Below, piece after piece: positions 10,899 through 20,328 of a stretch of 64,000 nt of DNA (its first letter is position 1; each line of letters begins with the position of its first letter). The stretch comes from Coptis chinensis (lineage: Eukaryota; Streptophyta; Magnoliopsida; Ranunculales; Ranunculaceae), in NCBI GenBank assembly GCA_015680905.1, contig CM027379.1:91101501-91165500 (forward strand), written 5' to 3'. A program made the translations under genes and the position numbers. The notes below the pieces were generated by a model. It searched no databases. It was given only the letters and a program-made list of their open reading frames with translations, and had not been told where the DNA came from.

Positions 10899-12388
10899 TG
10901 ATAAGAGCCAAAAACTGTAGTTTTAACCCCTTAACAATAATACTTTGAGACCAATTATGCGAGTAATAAATAAGAGTTAATGCTGATTACGTGTTTTTAT
11001 GTATTTCAGGCATTGAAGTCAATTATGTGCAGAAATGTGTCACTTTGGCGAGATAAAGGAGTAAGGGTTGGTTGCTAAGAAGTTCTATGATTAAAGGCCA
11101 AGATTCAAGGAGAAAAAACCTTTGTTAATCCCGGTCAAGGCTGAAAAGTCAAAGTCAATGCAAGCAGAAACAACACACAAAAGTCAGCAGAACTTCCAAA
11201 GATCGTATCTTTGGGCTCAGACCTCGGAATCGGGCCTACCTTACGTCAAAACGACCGTCTTGGAATCAGCTTTCCAATGGTCTAAGCCTTGACCCAATCA
11301 GATAAGCACAAGTAGATGAAAAGTCTATGGAAGTCAAATCCAGCTGAAAAAGCCTATGTGGACTGAAGAAATTGGGTTTTGGGCTCGATTTTCCGGCCCG
11401 AAACATGGCTCGTCAGCCCATGCACGAAAATGTAGATCTGGTCTCCTCCATTACAACACACAAGACGTAACTCTGAAGATATACTTAACTTAGGGTAGAA
11501 AGTAGCCATTAGAGCATAGTTCTAGATCTAGTTTTCTTTTCATTAATTAGTTTTCATACCTTGTTTTAATTTAGTATTTGAATCAATTGTTATTTAATTA
11601 TTAAATCAATAAAGTAGTTTGTTCTTCATAATATAGTTTCATTTCATTAATCATTGTAGTTTCGATTCCTAGATTTAGTTATTATCATTGTTAGTTTCAA
11701 TCAATTCTTGCATAATTAGATTTCCATTTGAATTGAAATAAGTAAATTTACAATCTTTATATGATGTCTTGTTTAATTTCATTGGGAAATGATAGCATAA
11801 TGATTCTAGGCTAAACCTCTATTAGATGGGGTTGAAGAAACCTTGATGAAGCTTGATTTGTGTTAGCGTAGAGTAGTCGTAATTTCCATTCCATTCTGGA
11901 AACGATTAGTTCACCATGAGAATGGGTTTGATTGTTTCACATGCTAGATGTTAGTTGGTAGAGATTACCATGAACAACTAGGGATTAGGAAGAACCAATT
12001 GTATGCGGAAGCAGTTTAATTTGGATTACGACGATTCTTCGTTAGTAAATTAAGTCGAGTTAAGGTGGAATTAATCCCTCATAATTCTTTATCTAGTATC
12101 AATTTAGTATTCCGTAGTCGTATAAATTCATATCTTGTTAGTATAATTTGCATTGTAGTATAAATTTGTAAATCTCTCATTAACTTTGGATGGACCGAGA
12201 ATCTTAGAAAATGCTAATTCTAAAGAATTAGGAGTGGAACGAATCTTTTACTCCAACTCCATTTCGATAGAATCGAGAGTAGAAATCTTTGATAAATAAT
12301 TGACTAGACTTATTTCAGTTTTAGTTTTACTTGCGTTTAGAATTCTATCAATTATTCGTTGGTAATACTATTCATTTTACTTCTATCA
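10899..12388 (+). repeat. 3' LTR of the Athila element
   Basis: Begins TGATAAGAGCC right after the polypurine region and ends TTCTATCA, giving a 5-bp terminal inverted repeat TGATA/TATCA. Length is 1490 bp, normal for Athila. The sequence immediately outside (from 12389) is copia RT read on the - strand, which fixes the boundary. The expected TSD on this side is gtgct (12389-12393); its partner lies outside the window, so it cannot be checked here. Confidence 0.88.
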
Positions 12389-13329
12389 GTGCTCTTTGCC
12401 TTTGACTTCAAACCCCTCTGGCTGGTTCATGTAGACATCTTCTTCAAGGTCTCCATAAAGAAAGGTTGTCTTGACATCTAGTTGCTCAACCTCTAGGTCC
12501 ATACTTGCGGTCAGACCCAATACCACCCTGATAGAAGTCATCTTAACTACAGGAGAGAAAATTTTATCAAAGTTAATACTTTCCTTTGAATGAATCCCTT
12601 CACAACAAGGCGAGCTTTGAGCCTTAGGTGTGGATTATTCTCCTCATGCTTGACTTTGTAGATCCACTTATTCTTGAGAATTTTTCTTTCTTTCGGTTTC
12701 TCAACTAACTCATAAGTGTGATTCTTATGCAAAGAATTCATCTCATCATGCATGGCATTCGACCACTTCTCTTTGTATGTACCTTCAAGAGCCTCTTGAT
12801 AGTACATAGGTTCTCCACCATTAGATAGTAAAACATACGTATGTGGTGGATACCTAGTTGAAGTTTGTCTCTCTCTATCGGACCTCCTTGCCCCATTTTC
12901 TTGTGCCTTAGGAGGATGCACTTCTGCTTGCTCAGGTGGTGGTTCATGCACTTCATATGCATTTTCTATATCAATAGGTTTTATCCCATCATGAGCAATA
13001 GGATCATCATCATGAGCTTCAAACACATGGTTCTCTGCATTCTCAATGCCTTCTACACGTTCCACAGTAGGAACTTCTGGTTCTGAATCAACAAGATGAT
13101 TAGTGAAAGCTTCTAGCTTCTCACCATCCTCAAAGTCTGCTATGGTTTGGTCTTCCAAGAACACAACATCTCGACTTCGGATTACCTTTTTGTTAATCGG
13201 ATTATAGAGTTTGTAGCCAAACTTCTCATCCCCATAATCTAAAAAAATGCAATGTTTGGCTTTGTCGTCAAGCTTGGATCTCTCATCCTTGGGAATATGA
13301 ACAAATGCCCTGCACCCAAATACCCTCAA
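12389..13329 (-). pseudogene. Copia integrase C-terminus and N-terminal part of RT
   Basis: The frame starting MRVFGCRAFVHIPKDERSKL is the conserved region after the copia integrase core. An acidic linker and the block SDRERQTSTRYP follow. The RT then starts with YQEALEGTYKEKWSNAMHDE, LVEKPKERKILKNKWIYKVK and LKARLVVKGF. After a break near 12547 the frame resumes with DVKTTFLYGDLEEDVYMNQP and EGFEVKGKEH, which runs into the Athila LTR. The catalytic YVDD box is beyond the break and not in the window. Confidence 0.9.
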
Positions 13330-13365
13330 GTATCCATAATCAATATCTCTGCCTGACCATACTCT

Positions 13366-13938
13366 CTATGGATAATAAATATTCAGAGGCTTTGACGGAG
13401 ATAGGTTGATCACATGTACGGCTGTGTGCATTGCTTCTACCCAGTAATTTTTTGGTAACTTAGAGTGAGACAGCATGCATCTCATCCTCTCTACAATGGT
13501 CTGGTTCATTCTCTCGGCTATACCATTTTGTTGCGGTGTCTTGGGAACGGTCTGCTCATGACGAATCCCATGACTCTTGCAATACTCTTCAAATGGCTCT
13601 ATGTACTCACCCCCAATATTTGAGCGAATACACTTCAAAAGCTTCCCTGTCTCTCTTTCCACCATGCTATGAAAAATCTTGAACAAGCCAAGTACTTCAT
13701 CCTTGGTCTTCAGACTATATGCCCATATCTTTCTTGACGCATCATCAATGAAAGTCAAGAAGTACAAAGCTCCCCTGTGGGACTTTACTTTCATAGGACC
13801 ACATAAGTAAGTGTGAACTAGCTCAAGGACATTGTCCTTTCTGTGAGACAGGAATCTTTGGAAAGACAGGAACCTTTGATGTCTGGCAAGACCTTTTGCT
13901 TGGCAAGAACTTCCATGCCTTTTTCGCCCATATGGCAT
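13366..13938 (-). pseudogene. Copia integrase core, catalytically dead
   Basis: Recognisable copia integrase (FLTFIDDASRKIWAYSLKTK, ERETGKLLKCIRSN, TPQQNGIAERMNQTIVERMR, LPKNYWVEAMHTAVHVIN). Two of the three DDE positions are changed: the first Asp of the usual TDVCGP is Tyr in HTYLCGP, and the second Asp of the usual SDNGGEY is Asn in SNIGGEY. The Glu in NGIAERMN is kept. Both changes fit single base substitutions. The N-terminal zinc module is degraded upstream of 13938. Confidence 0.9.
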
Positions 13939-14074
13939 AGTCTCTTATGCCATAGTTTGGAGGAAGTTTTTTTTTTGCCGCATTTACTTCTGTTTTACAC
14001 AAACTAGCATGTGTCTTATAAATAGAGCAAGTTTTCTTCCCTTTGGATGCTACAATGGAACCTTTGCTCAGTTT

Positions 14075-14380
14075 TCATACCCCATTACTAAACGAGTTTA
14101 GAAAGCCATCATCATCTAACTTCCCAATGGAAATTAGGCTTAACCGAATGTCAAGAACATGTCTTACATCCTTGAGTGTCAAGGTGTAGCTGACATTGGT
14201 TTCTACATGAACATCACCAATGCCTACAATCTTTGAGACTCCATTGTTACCCATCTTTACCTCACCAAATTCACCACATCTGTAGATAGTGAAGAATCCC
14301 CTGTGCGGTGTGACATGAGAGGATGCTCCTGTATCTATCACCCACTCTGTATCCTGGCATGAGGTACTAAGACAGCACAC
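14075..14380 (-). pseudogene. Copia protease
   Basis: Contains WVIDTGASSHVTPH, the copia aspartic protease active site (DTGASSH), followed by FFTIYRCGEFGEVKMGNNG, VGIGDVHVETNVSYTLTLKD and VRHVLDIRLSLISIGKLDD. This matches the usual protease-to-integrase linker order. The frame is lost between this segment and the integrase (13939-14074). Apart from that break the active site is intact. Confidence 0.9.
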
Positions 14381-14499
14381 ACCACATTCTTACATAATTC
14401 CCACTATACCATCGTCGACTAGTGTGGTAGTATCTCTGCTTGTGTTTCCGTTCCTCTGTACCATGTCTTCATGTACATAATTATTCGATCTTCTTATCC

Positions 14500-15252
14500 C
14501 TCTTTAGTGTTCTGCACTCATACCTGAAGTGACCCTTGGTGGCACAATAATAACATTGTCACTCTGCCTTAGGAGTTCTAGCTTCACCCCTAGATTTGCT
14601 TTTGTCATCACCTCTTGAATGAGATGGTTTTCTACTCTTACCTCTCCCCCGCTTCTATGTGACTAGGATCTCTGAGTGAGAGGAGCTGCTTCGTGAACCC
14701 CTTCTTGTCTCTTCATTCAAGAATACCCCAGTAGCCATCTCCATGGAAATAACTCCATCCTTAGCGGCTCCGTTAAGAGAAACTGCTAACGTCTCCCAAT
14801 TGTCGGGTAGAGAGTTTAATAGGAACAAAGTCTCAACTTTGTCTCCCATATCAATCTTTATAAAGTGCAACTGATTGATTGGTATTTTGTACTTCATTAA
14901 GATGCTCAGACATTGAAGAACCTTCTTTGTACTTCATGTTAGAAAACTTCTTAATGAGCAGTACTTTGTTTCCAACCGACTTCCTCTCATAGAGGTCTTT
15001 GAGTTTCTTCCATAAGCCAAAAGCTGTAGTCTCTTGGGATACATGGTGGAAGACACTGTCGTCAATCCACTGTCGAATGTACCCAATAGCTTTTCTGTCA
15101 AGCTTGCTCCACTCAGCCGTAACAATCGTTTCAAGTTTTTCTCCTCCATTTTCAATGAGTTGTGTCAAGTCCTTGTAATAGAGCAAGTCTTCCATTTTGC
15201 CCTTCCAAATAGTGTAGTTCGCTCTATTCAGACTAGTCATGCGAGTGTTCAC
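14500..15252 (-). pseudogene. Copia gag with CCHC knuckle
   Basis: Starts MNTRMTSLNRANYTIWKGKM at 15252, typical of the copia gag polypeptide (UBN2-like). It continues with TAFGLWKKLKDLYERKSVGN and LIKKFSNMKYKEGSSMSEHL to 14851. A frameshift moves it to the frame at 14897-14655 (METLFLLNSLPDNWETL-type block). After a stop near 14655 comes a basic region and a CCHC knuckle, CYYCATKGHFRYEC, near 14520-14565. The gene lies directly downstream of the primer-binding site, as expected. Confidence 0.85.
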
Positions 15253-15356
15253 TAAATGGTCAATTTCTACAAGTTATTTAAACTCAAATATTTTCTCAGG
15301 AATTTTGTCAAACACCTTCCTAGCAAAATTCGGATAACAACCTAGGTTAATCTAAC

Positions 15357-15371
15357 CTGCCTCTGATACCA
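15357..15371 (-). other. Primer-binding site, tRNA-Met(i) type
   Basis: On the - strand the LTR end CCAACA is followed by AG and then TGGTATCAGAGG, the standard copia primer-binding site complementary to the 3' end of initiator tRNA-Met. Confidence 0.9.
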
Positions 15372-15373
15372 CT

Positions 15374-16078
15374 TGTTGGGGAATAATGATACCAATCAAT
15401 CCCCACTACACAAATAACTTGTACTTGAACACACTACTACTCCAGACAAAATCTAAATTTTTACTACAACCAACCTAGCATTCCCAACTCTCTAAACAAC
15501 TATCAACAATAAATAATAATGCAAAGAAAAGTTAAAGCATACCACAACACAAAGATGTAACGTGGTTCGGCCAATGATGTCTACTTCCACAAGAGCTAAT
15601 CCTTTTATAACGTGGGAAGAAAGATTACAATTGCTTCTCTCAAATTTCTCCACCTTACTAGATCACTCCTATCTCCTTACAGGTTTTTCTCTCTGCAAAG
15701 GTTTTCTCTCAATCTTGATTGCTCTCAAAATTGGGTTTCAATCTCGTGACTTCTTGTGTTGGCTTGGTTTTCCAAAACCCTACTTTTGTTTTTATACTAA
15801 AAACAAATTTCGCGGTTGCTGTAACAAATTAGAAACTGCAAATATAGGCATGGGTGCGTGCGCGCTCTCGGCAAGGCCAATTCCGAGCACGCGCGCCCTC
15901 AAGAGTATGTTCGTGAGAGACTGAAAAAACTATCTTCTTTTTCGAAGAAACAAATGCGCACACCTTGCTTAGACTAATCTGAAGGCCTCAAGCGGACTGA
16001 CTCTTCACGAACAATACTCGTGTGCTCATACCTCTTCACGCGAACAGTACTTCTTTCTCATCCTCATGTACTCCAACA
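15374..16078 (-). repeat. 5' LTR of the copia element
   Basis: On the - strand it begins TGTTGGAGTACATG and ends TTCCCCAACA, with a terminal inverted repeat TGTTGG/CCAACA. Length is 705 bp. It contains the word ACGTGGTTCGGCC, common near the R region of plant copia LTRs. Outside it at 16079-16083 is ctatt, the presumed TSD, whose partner is not in the window. Confidence 0.88.
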
Positions 16079-16361
16079 CTATTAAGTAGAAGAAAACAGG
16101 AGTAACAATGAGGAAGAAGTAACTTGTTTCCTTTAATAAAAGCTATCCTATTTTCTTGGATTAGTCTTGGTAAGTAGGAGCTGGAATCTGAGGAGATAAA
16201 ACGTGATGGTTAGAGTAGGGACTTGGATACAAATTCAAGATAATATAAGAATTCTAAATCACAAAACAGATTGGTTGAACAGTTACGATAGCATAGTTTG
16301 GGACAGCAAAACCGGACTCCTCTAAACTTGTGATAACTAGAGCTCGAACCAAAATGCCCTC

Positions 16362-16433
16362 GGCCCATAAACGAGCCCACCTGACCATTTTTTGGGTACA
16401 AACGGGCTAAACCCTCAACAAGTCTAAAACCCT
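16362..16433 (+). promoter_or_regulatory. Site II and telobox-like cluster upstream of the NFD6-like gene
   Basis: Two GGCCCA/AGCCCA words (16362-16367, 16374-16379; site II, TGGGCC/T on the other strand) and two AAACCCT telobox-like words (16409-16415, 16427-16433) lie within 100 bp of the start codon at 16459. In plants this pair is typical of promoters of growth-linked genes for ribosomal and organelle proteins, which fits the predicted product. No good TATA box is visible. The copia LTR ends about 280 bp upstream of the cluster. Confidence 0.55.
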
Positions 16434-16458
16434 TGTCTGTTTAAATCACTACTTCATC

Positions 16459-19400
16459 ATGGCGTCTCGTTATCGATCAATCTCAAAACCCGCATTCAAC
16501 TTCCTCAAATCATCCCTCAATAAACCCAAATTAACTAAACCCATTTCACCACCACCACAACCCACTCGGTCTTCTCTTCCTACTTTCCCAAGGCAAGTGT
16601 GTATACTTCTTTTCTTACTCACACCCATGTTCAAATATTACAAAGGCAAGTGTTTAATTATTATATTGCTAATTTTCAGGTTGCCTTCGGAACTGGGGTG
16701 TGTTCAGTCTTTACTACCATTACACAGTGCGATATCTTCAGCACGTCTGACGTCGTGTCTTGGAATTAGCAATTCTAGATCGTTGTCTCAGGGTATGCTT
16801 TGCCGTGCAAACCCAGGGGTTTGACAATATTTCTTTTTTAATTTGTATGTGTAAGCTACTTTTTATTTGTTTCTTTAAATATTTTTTAATGTTGGCTTGT
16901 TTTGTTTTGTTTTGTTTTGTTTTGTTTGTTTATTGGCTTGAAAACACAAAATTAGAATTCGTCTGATAAAATGCCTGATAGAAAATTACTTGTTTGTCTT
17001 GCCCATTTTTTATATTGTTATGTATTACTCTTTGTTTGCGATTGTGATAACTAGAAGGAAGAGATTATATATTTTGTTATTGGACGGTGGGACTGTTTTA
17101 AACTAGTTAGGTTAGAGTGTGTGGCTAAGTTCGGTGTGGTATATGCGTGAGTAGGGTTTGCTTGAAGCTGCAATGTAGTTTTATTTTTCGGACACTGTAT
17201 TTTAGTCTTTCCGGAAATTATCTTAGAAAGAGTGGAGTGGTGGAAAATTGAATTTTATACTGGTTTTGGTGGTTGACTATGGTTATCAAAGAAGCAAATT
17301 AAGACCTTGCTTGGTAATGAGTGTATGAATGGCTTTGCGTTCATATTCAGTGAGTCAGATATTTTAGCATGCTTGCTTGTTGTAGTGAAGGTTAAGCTCT
17401 GTTCTCCTTCAACATTAAAAATTGTAAACTACAAGCTGGTTAAAATAAAAATAAAAACTCATTTGTACACTAAAAATTGTTCTCTGCGGGCTTTTCAGTC
17501 AACTATCAGAGGAGCACCCCCACCACCACCACCACCACCACCACCACCACCACACACACACACACACAAAACTCCTTGTCTCTGCCATCTTGGGTTCATC
17601 GTGCTAGGAGTAAACAATTTGTCAGATACTAGATTGAAGTGAGGGACTCTAAAGAATTTAGAAAAAGCAGAAAATAATTATTGTGTAATATAGAGATAAG
17701 CAAACATCAAAGGAGCAATTTGTGCATTTTCAGACTAATAACTTAAGAAATTTTAGTAATATGTTTGCATATTTATATTTCAAGTGATTAAATGTGCCAC
17801 AGTGGCTTGGGTTGTAAGTTTGTAACACATGATGCTTATGAACGAGACTTTATTGGCTAAATGGCTATGGAGGTATAGGCCTATGGGGAAGAGGGGGGTC
17901 ATTTGGGGCATAAGGTGTAATGGATTAATAAGGCCAGCGGTATGTGAAGGAGCGGTCAGTGGAGGAATCCTTATGGTTATACTTTATAAGGGGGGAGGGA
18001 TAGCATGCAGTTGCAATAACTTTACCAAAAGAATCGCTTTTCTTACCGGTTGCAGTGACGCCATATCCTTTTGGGAGGAGATGTGGGTGGGGGGACATTC
18101 CACTCACAGTTCAGTTTAGTGTAGTTAAATCTTTTTCCTCTAACGAGAAACCAAGAATCTAGGATTTTTCGGAAATAGGGTTAACAAGGTGGTTTGCAGT
18201 GCCAAAACTTAGAAGTAACCTTAATGTTTGGGAGCTACGGAGAATTTATGATTAACATATATTTTTATTTTTATTTTCATAAGTCGTAGTCAATTTTTTG
18301 CCCTTTTTTACTACTAGTTTTTACTCTTGTTTTTTCCCACAAGTCGTGGTCAATTTTTTTACTACTATTTACCAAGTGGAAAGTACTTTAGGAGACGTGG
18401 AGGAGAGGAAATGGATTTAGGTCAATATAGGTGAAATCTTACTATGAGTTCTTGGCTAAGGAGTATGCTTTGGATGCACTAAATAATAAGAAGTGATTAG
18501 TACTTTTCCTTGCAAGCGGGTTTGCAAGAGTTCCTTACCATATGAATCTATTTTTGTTGGATTCAAACTATTGATAATCTAAACTATAGGGAGATGAGCA
18601 TTCCTTTTTAACATTTGTTCGTTTTGTAAGAGGGTGTAGGAGAATGTGGATCATCTTCTTTTCAACTGTTCAATGGTGCATGAATACATGATGTTTGGGA
18701 CTTGTTCTTCTCATCCTTTCTTAAGCATTGGACATTCCTTTGAACATCAAGCATGCTTTGGTAAGGACATTATACTTCTATCACTTCCTTCCAAGACTCA
18801 ATGGCAAGTGGATCACGTAATGGAAGCTATTGTAAGGTCACATTAGAAAGAACGGAATTTGAAACTTTCACATGTTTGTGGTGGAGATGAGCATTGTTCT
18901 ACATTTAAATAAGTCAAATTTGTAGGCTTATGCATAACTGGGATGCACTTGTATCTTGAGAGTTTCTTTTTTGTTTCGGGCAGCTTGAGTGGGGATCAGT
19001 TAGCTCCTTGCTATGTTAAGCGTTAACTTTGTATCTTTTTGTAAACTTTTTCAAAATTCAATATATGGAAATTTACGGATGCAAAAGATGATTTTTAGCC
19101 ACTAGTGATTTACGAGTTGCAGAAAGAAAATTTTAGGGGAAACCATTAGTGGGGCGTAGGAGTTGTTTCATACTTGAGGGGTCAACTGTCTGTCCTTTGG
19201 ATGTATACGGTGATGAAAATGTTTTCACAAAGTGTCTGCTATACTGTCCAGTCTTGGTGTACTGGTTTCAACCATTAGCTTTGATTTGATATTCATGATG
19301 GGTTTAGACTCTAGAGGATTACTCTAAACTCTTCTGGGAAGCATTCTTCCATCCACACTCATTGGTGAGTCAGTATTAGTAAATCAATTCTACACATGTT

Positions 19401-20328
19401 ACATGTACATATGTTACTTGTTTGTAAAGTGAAGCCAGAACTATGCCAAGCCATGTAGCAACACTAATATAGTAATTCCTTCTTCTTCCTTGGTGCATTT
19501 AGTACATGTTGAAATCCTGTTTAAATTAATGCATTTATCACAATGAAAAAAATATTTGATACACTCCACGAATCACAAGAAAATTTATGGCATTGTGGGC
19601 CGTAGGTTAAAATGTTGTTTATTTATCTTTGCCTTGATATTTTCATCCGTGCAACTTTTGTGCAACCTGACATGTGTCTTGATTTACTTCACATTCGAAT
19701 GAAGTTTACTGATGGAGTGTTGCGTACCTTATTCTGCTAAATAAAGTAAGGTGTTGCAGACCTAAATTGACTCTAGCTTGGTTCTATTTTTAAGATGCAG
19801 AGTATACTTTTGCTTCAGTTGTAAGAGTTAAACATAGGGTGTGGAGTATCATGAGTTGCTACCTTAGTAGCATTTCCACAGCCTAGTGCAAAGTCAGCTC
19901 AGGTGGCCAGTCCAAGTACATGTGGTCATACTATTTTGCATTTGATGTAGTTCAATAATCAAGTTTAATGTTCTTTATATATGATTTGTGCAGTTTTAAT
20001 ATAGTATCCCCAATGCTTAATGCAATATCAATCCTGGTCAAAGAAAGTTTCTAAGTAGCATGATGTATCACCGTATCTACTGGTTCTGTCCCACCTGTAT
20101 TTAACAACTATTAACCTCCCTTTAATATTGCCGCAAGGATTTTTTTTTCCCAGTCGAAACAACAACATACACTATAGCAACTTTACTGATTGTTAATGTC
20201 TCTTATTTCTTAAGCATGCTTTCGATCTGTAGGGCCAACTTATACATATGTATGCAATATGCTTGATGCTGAAACCATTTTTTTTCATTTGATTCCTTTC
20301 AGAATTAGGTCTCAGTGTGCCGCGATAA
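16459..20328 (+). CDS. NFD6-like: NUCLEAR FUSION DEFECTIVE 6-like small organelle-targeted protein
   Basis: Exon 1 is 16459-16592 (MASRYRSISKPAFNFLKSSL, then a Ser/Pro-rich basic stretch that looks like a mitochondrial or plastid targeting peptide). Exon 2 starts at 16680 (LPSELGCVQSLLPLHSAISS, ARLTSCLGISNSRSLSQ). Two ends are possible. If exon 2 is read through it ends GMLCRANPGV with TGA at 16822-16824. If the donor at 16793 (GTATGC) is used, exon 3 at 20303-20328 adds ELGLSVPR and a TAA, giving 90 residues. Both endings resemble alternative C-termini known to me from this plant family. NFD6 was named for a mutant defective in polar nuclear fusion and its protein is mitochondrial; the molecular role is unclear. 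Orthology is inferred from sequence only. The upstream copia insertion leaves the promoter cluster intact. Confidence 0.82.
16593..16679 (+). other. GC-AG intron, in frame and stop-free
   Basis: The donor is AAG|GCAAGT rather than GT, matching the strong consensus of GC-AG introns. The acceptor is TTTTCAG at 16673-16679. The intron is 87 bp, a multiple of three, with no in-frame stop, so retention would give a longer protein of 121 residues. The same word AAGGCAAGTG occurs again at about 16643, inside the intron. Confidence 0.7.
17517..17567. repeat. (CAC)n/(CA)n microsatellite in NFD6-like intron
   Basis: A run of CAC triplets passes into a CA dinucleotide run. The Pro-rich ORF across it is an artefact. 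Confidence 0.95.
17829..18790 (+). mobile_element. Degenerate LINE RT C-terminal fragment in intron 2
   Basis: The frame at 17829 reads NETLLAKWLWRYRPMGKRGV, then NNFTKRIAFLTG and DAISFWEEMWVGG. This matches the region after the RT of plant L1-type LINEs (family pattern: ALLGKWLWRF ... FWxDxW). Downstream, broken frames read FTVKSYYEFLAKE (about 18425) and an MWIIFF/HLLFNCSMV-like piece near 18640, as in the zf-RVT domain at the LINE C-terminus. Many stops and frameshifts are present. It lies in the sense direction within the 3.5-kb intron of the NFD6-like gene. Confidence 0.6.

Larger units (their letters stand above)
1..12388 (+). mobile_element. Athila-type Ty3/gypsy LTR retrotransposon, 5' end outside window
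   Basis: Order seen: gag, protease, RT-RNase H, integrase, two post-pol ORFs, a long non-coding tail and a 3' LTR. Integrase after RT-RNase H is the Ty3/gypsy order. The RT text around 2340-2620, the DLGAS protease, the env-position ORF and the 1.49-kb LTR starting TGATAAG all fit the Athila lineage. The 5' LTR, primer-binding site and gag N-terminus lie left of the window. The LTR ends at 12388 directly against copia RT sequence, so this element inserted into the copia element at 12389-16078. The gag-pol frame is open from about 590 to 5018 except for nine in-frame stops, so the copy is dead. Confidence 0.9.
12389..16078 (-). mobile_element. Ty1/copia LTR retrotransposon, 5' part, cut by the Athila insertion
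   Basis: Read on the - strand from 16078: 5' LTR, tRNA-Met primer-binding site, gag with a CCHC knuckle, protease, integrase, then RT. Integrase before RT is the copia order. The RT stops at the Athila LTR end (12388/12389). The rest of RT, RNase H and the 3' LTR should lie left of the window beyond the Athila 5' LTR. Frameshifts, stops and lost catalytic residues show it is an old copy. It sits about 380 bp upstream of the NFD6-like start codon. Confidence 0.9.

Noticed and set aside
17307..17642. Pro-rich ORF of 111 codons
   Set aside because: It crosses a (CAC)n/(CA)n repeat within the NFD6-like intron and has no domain.
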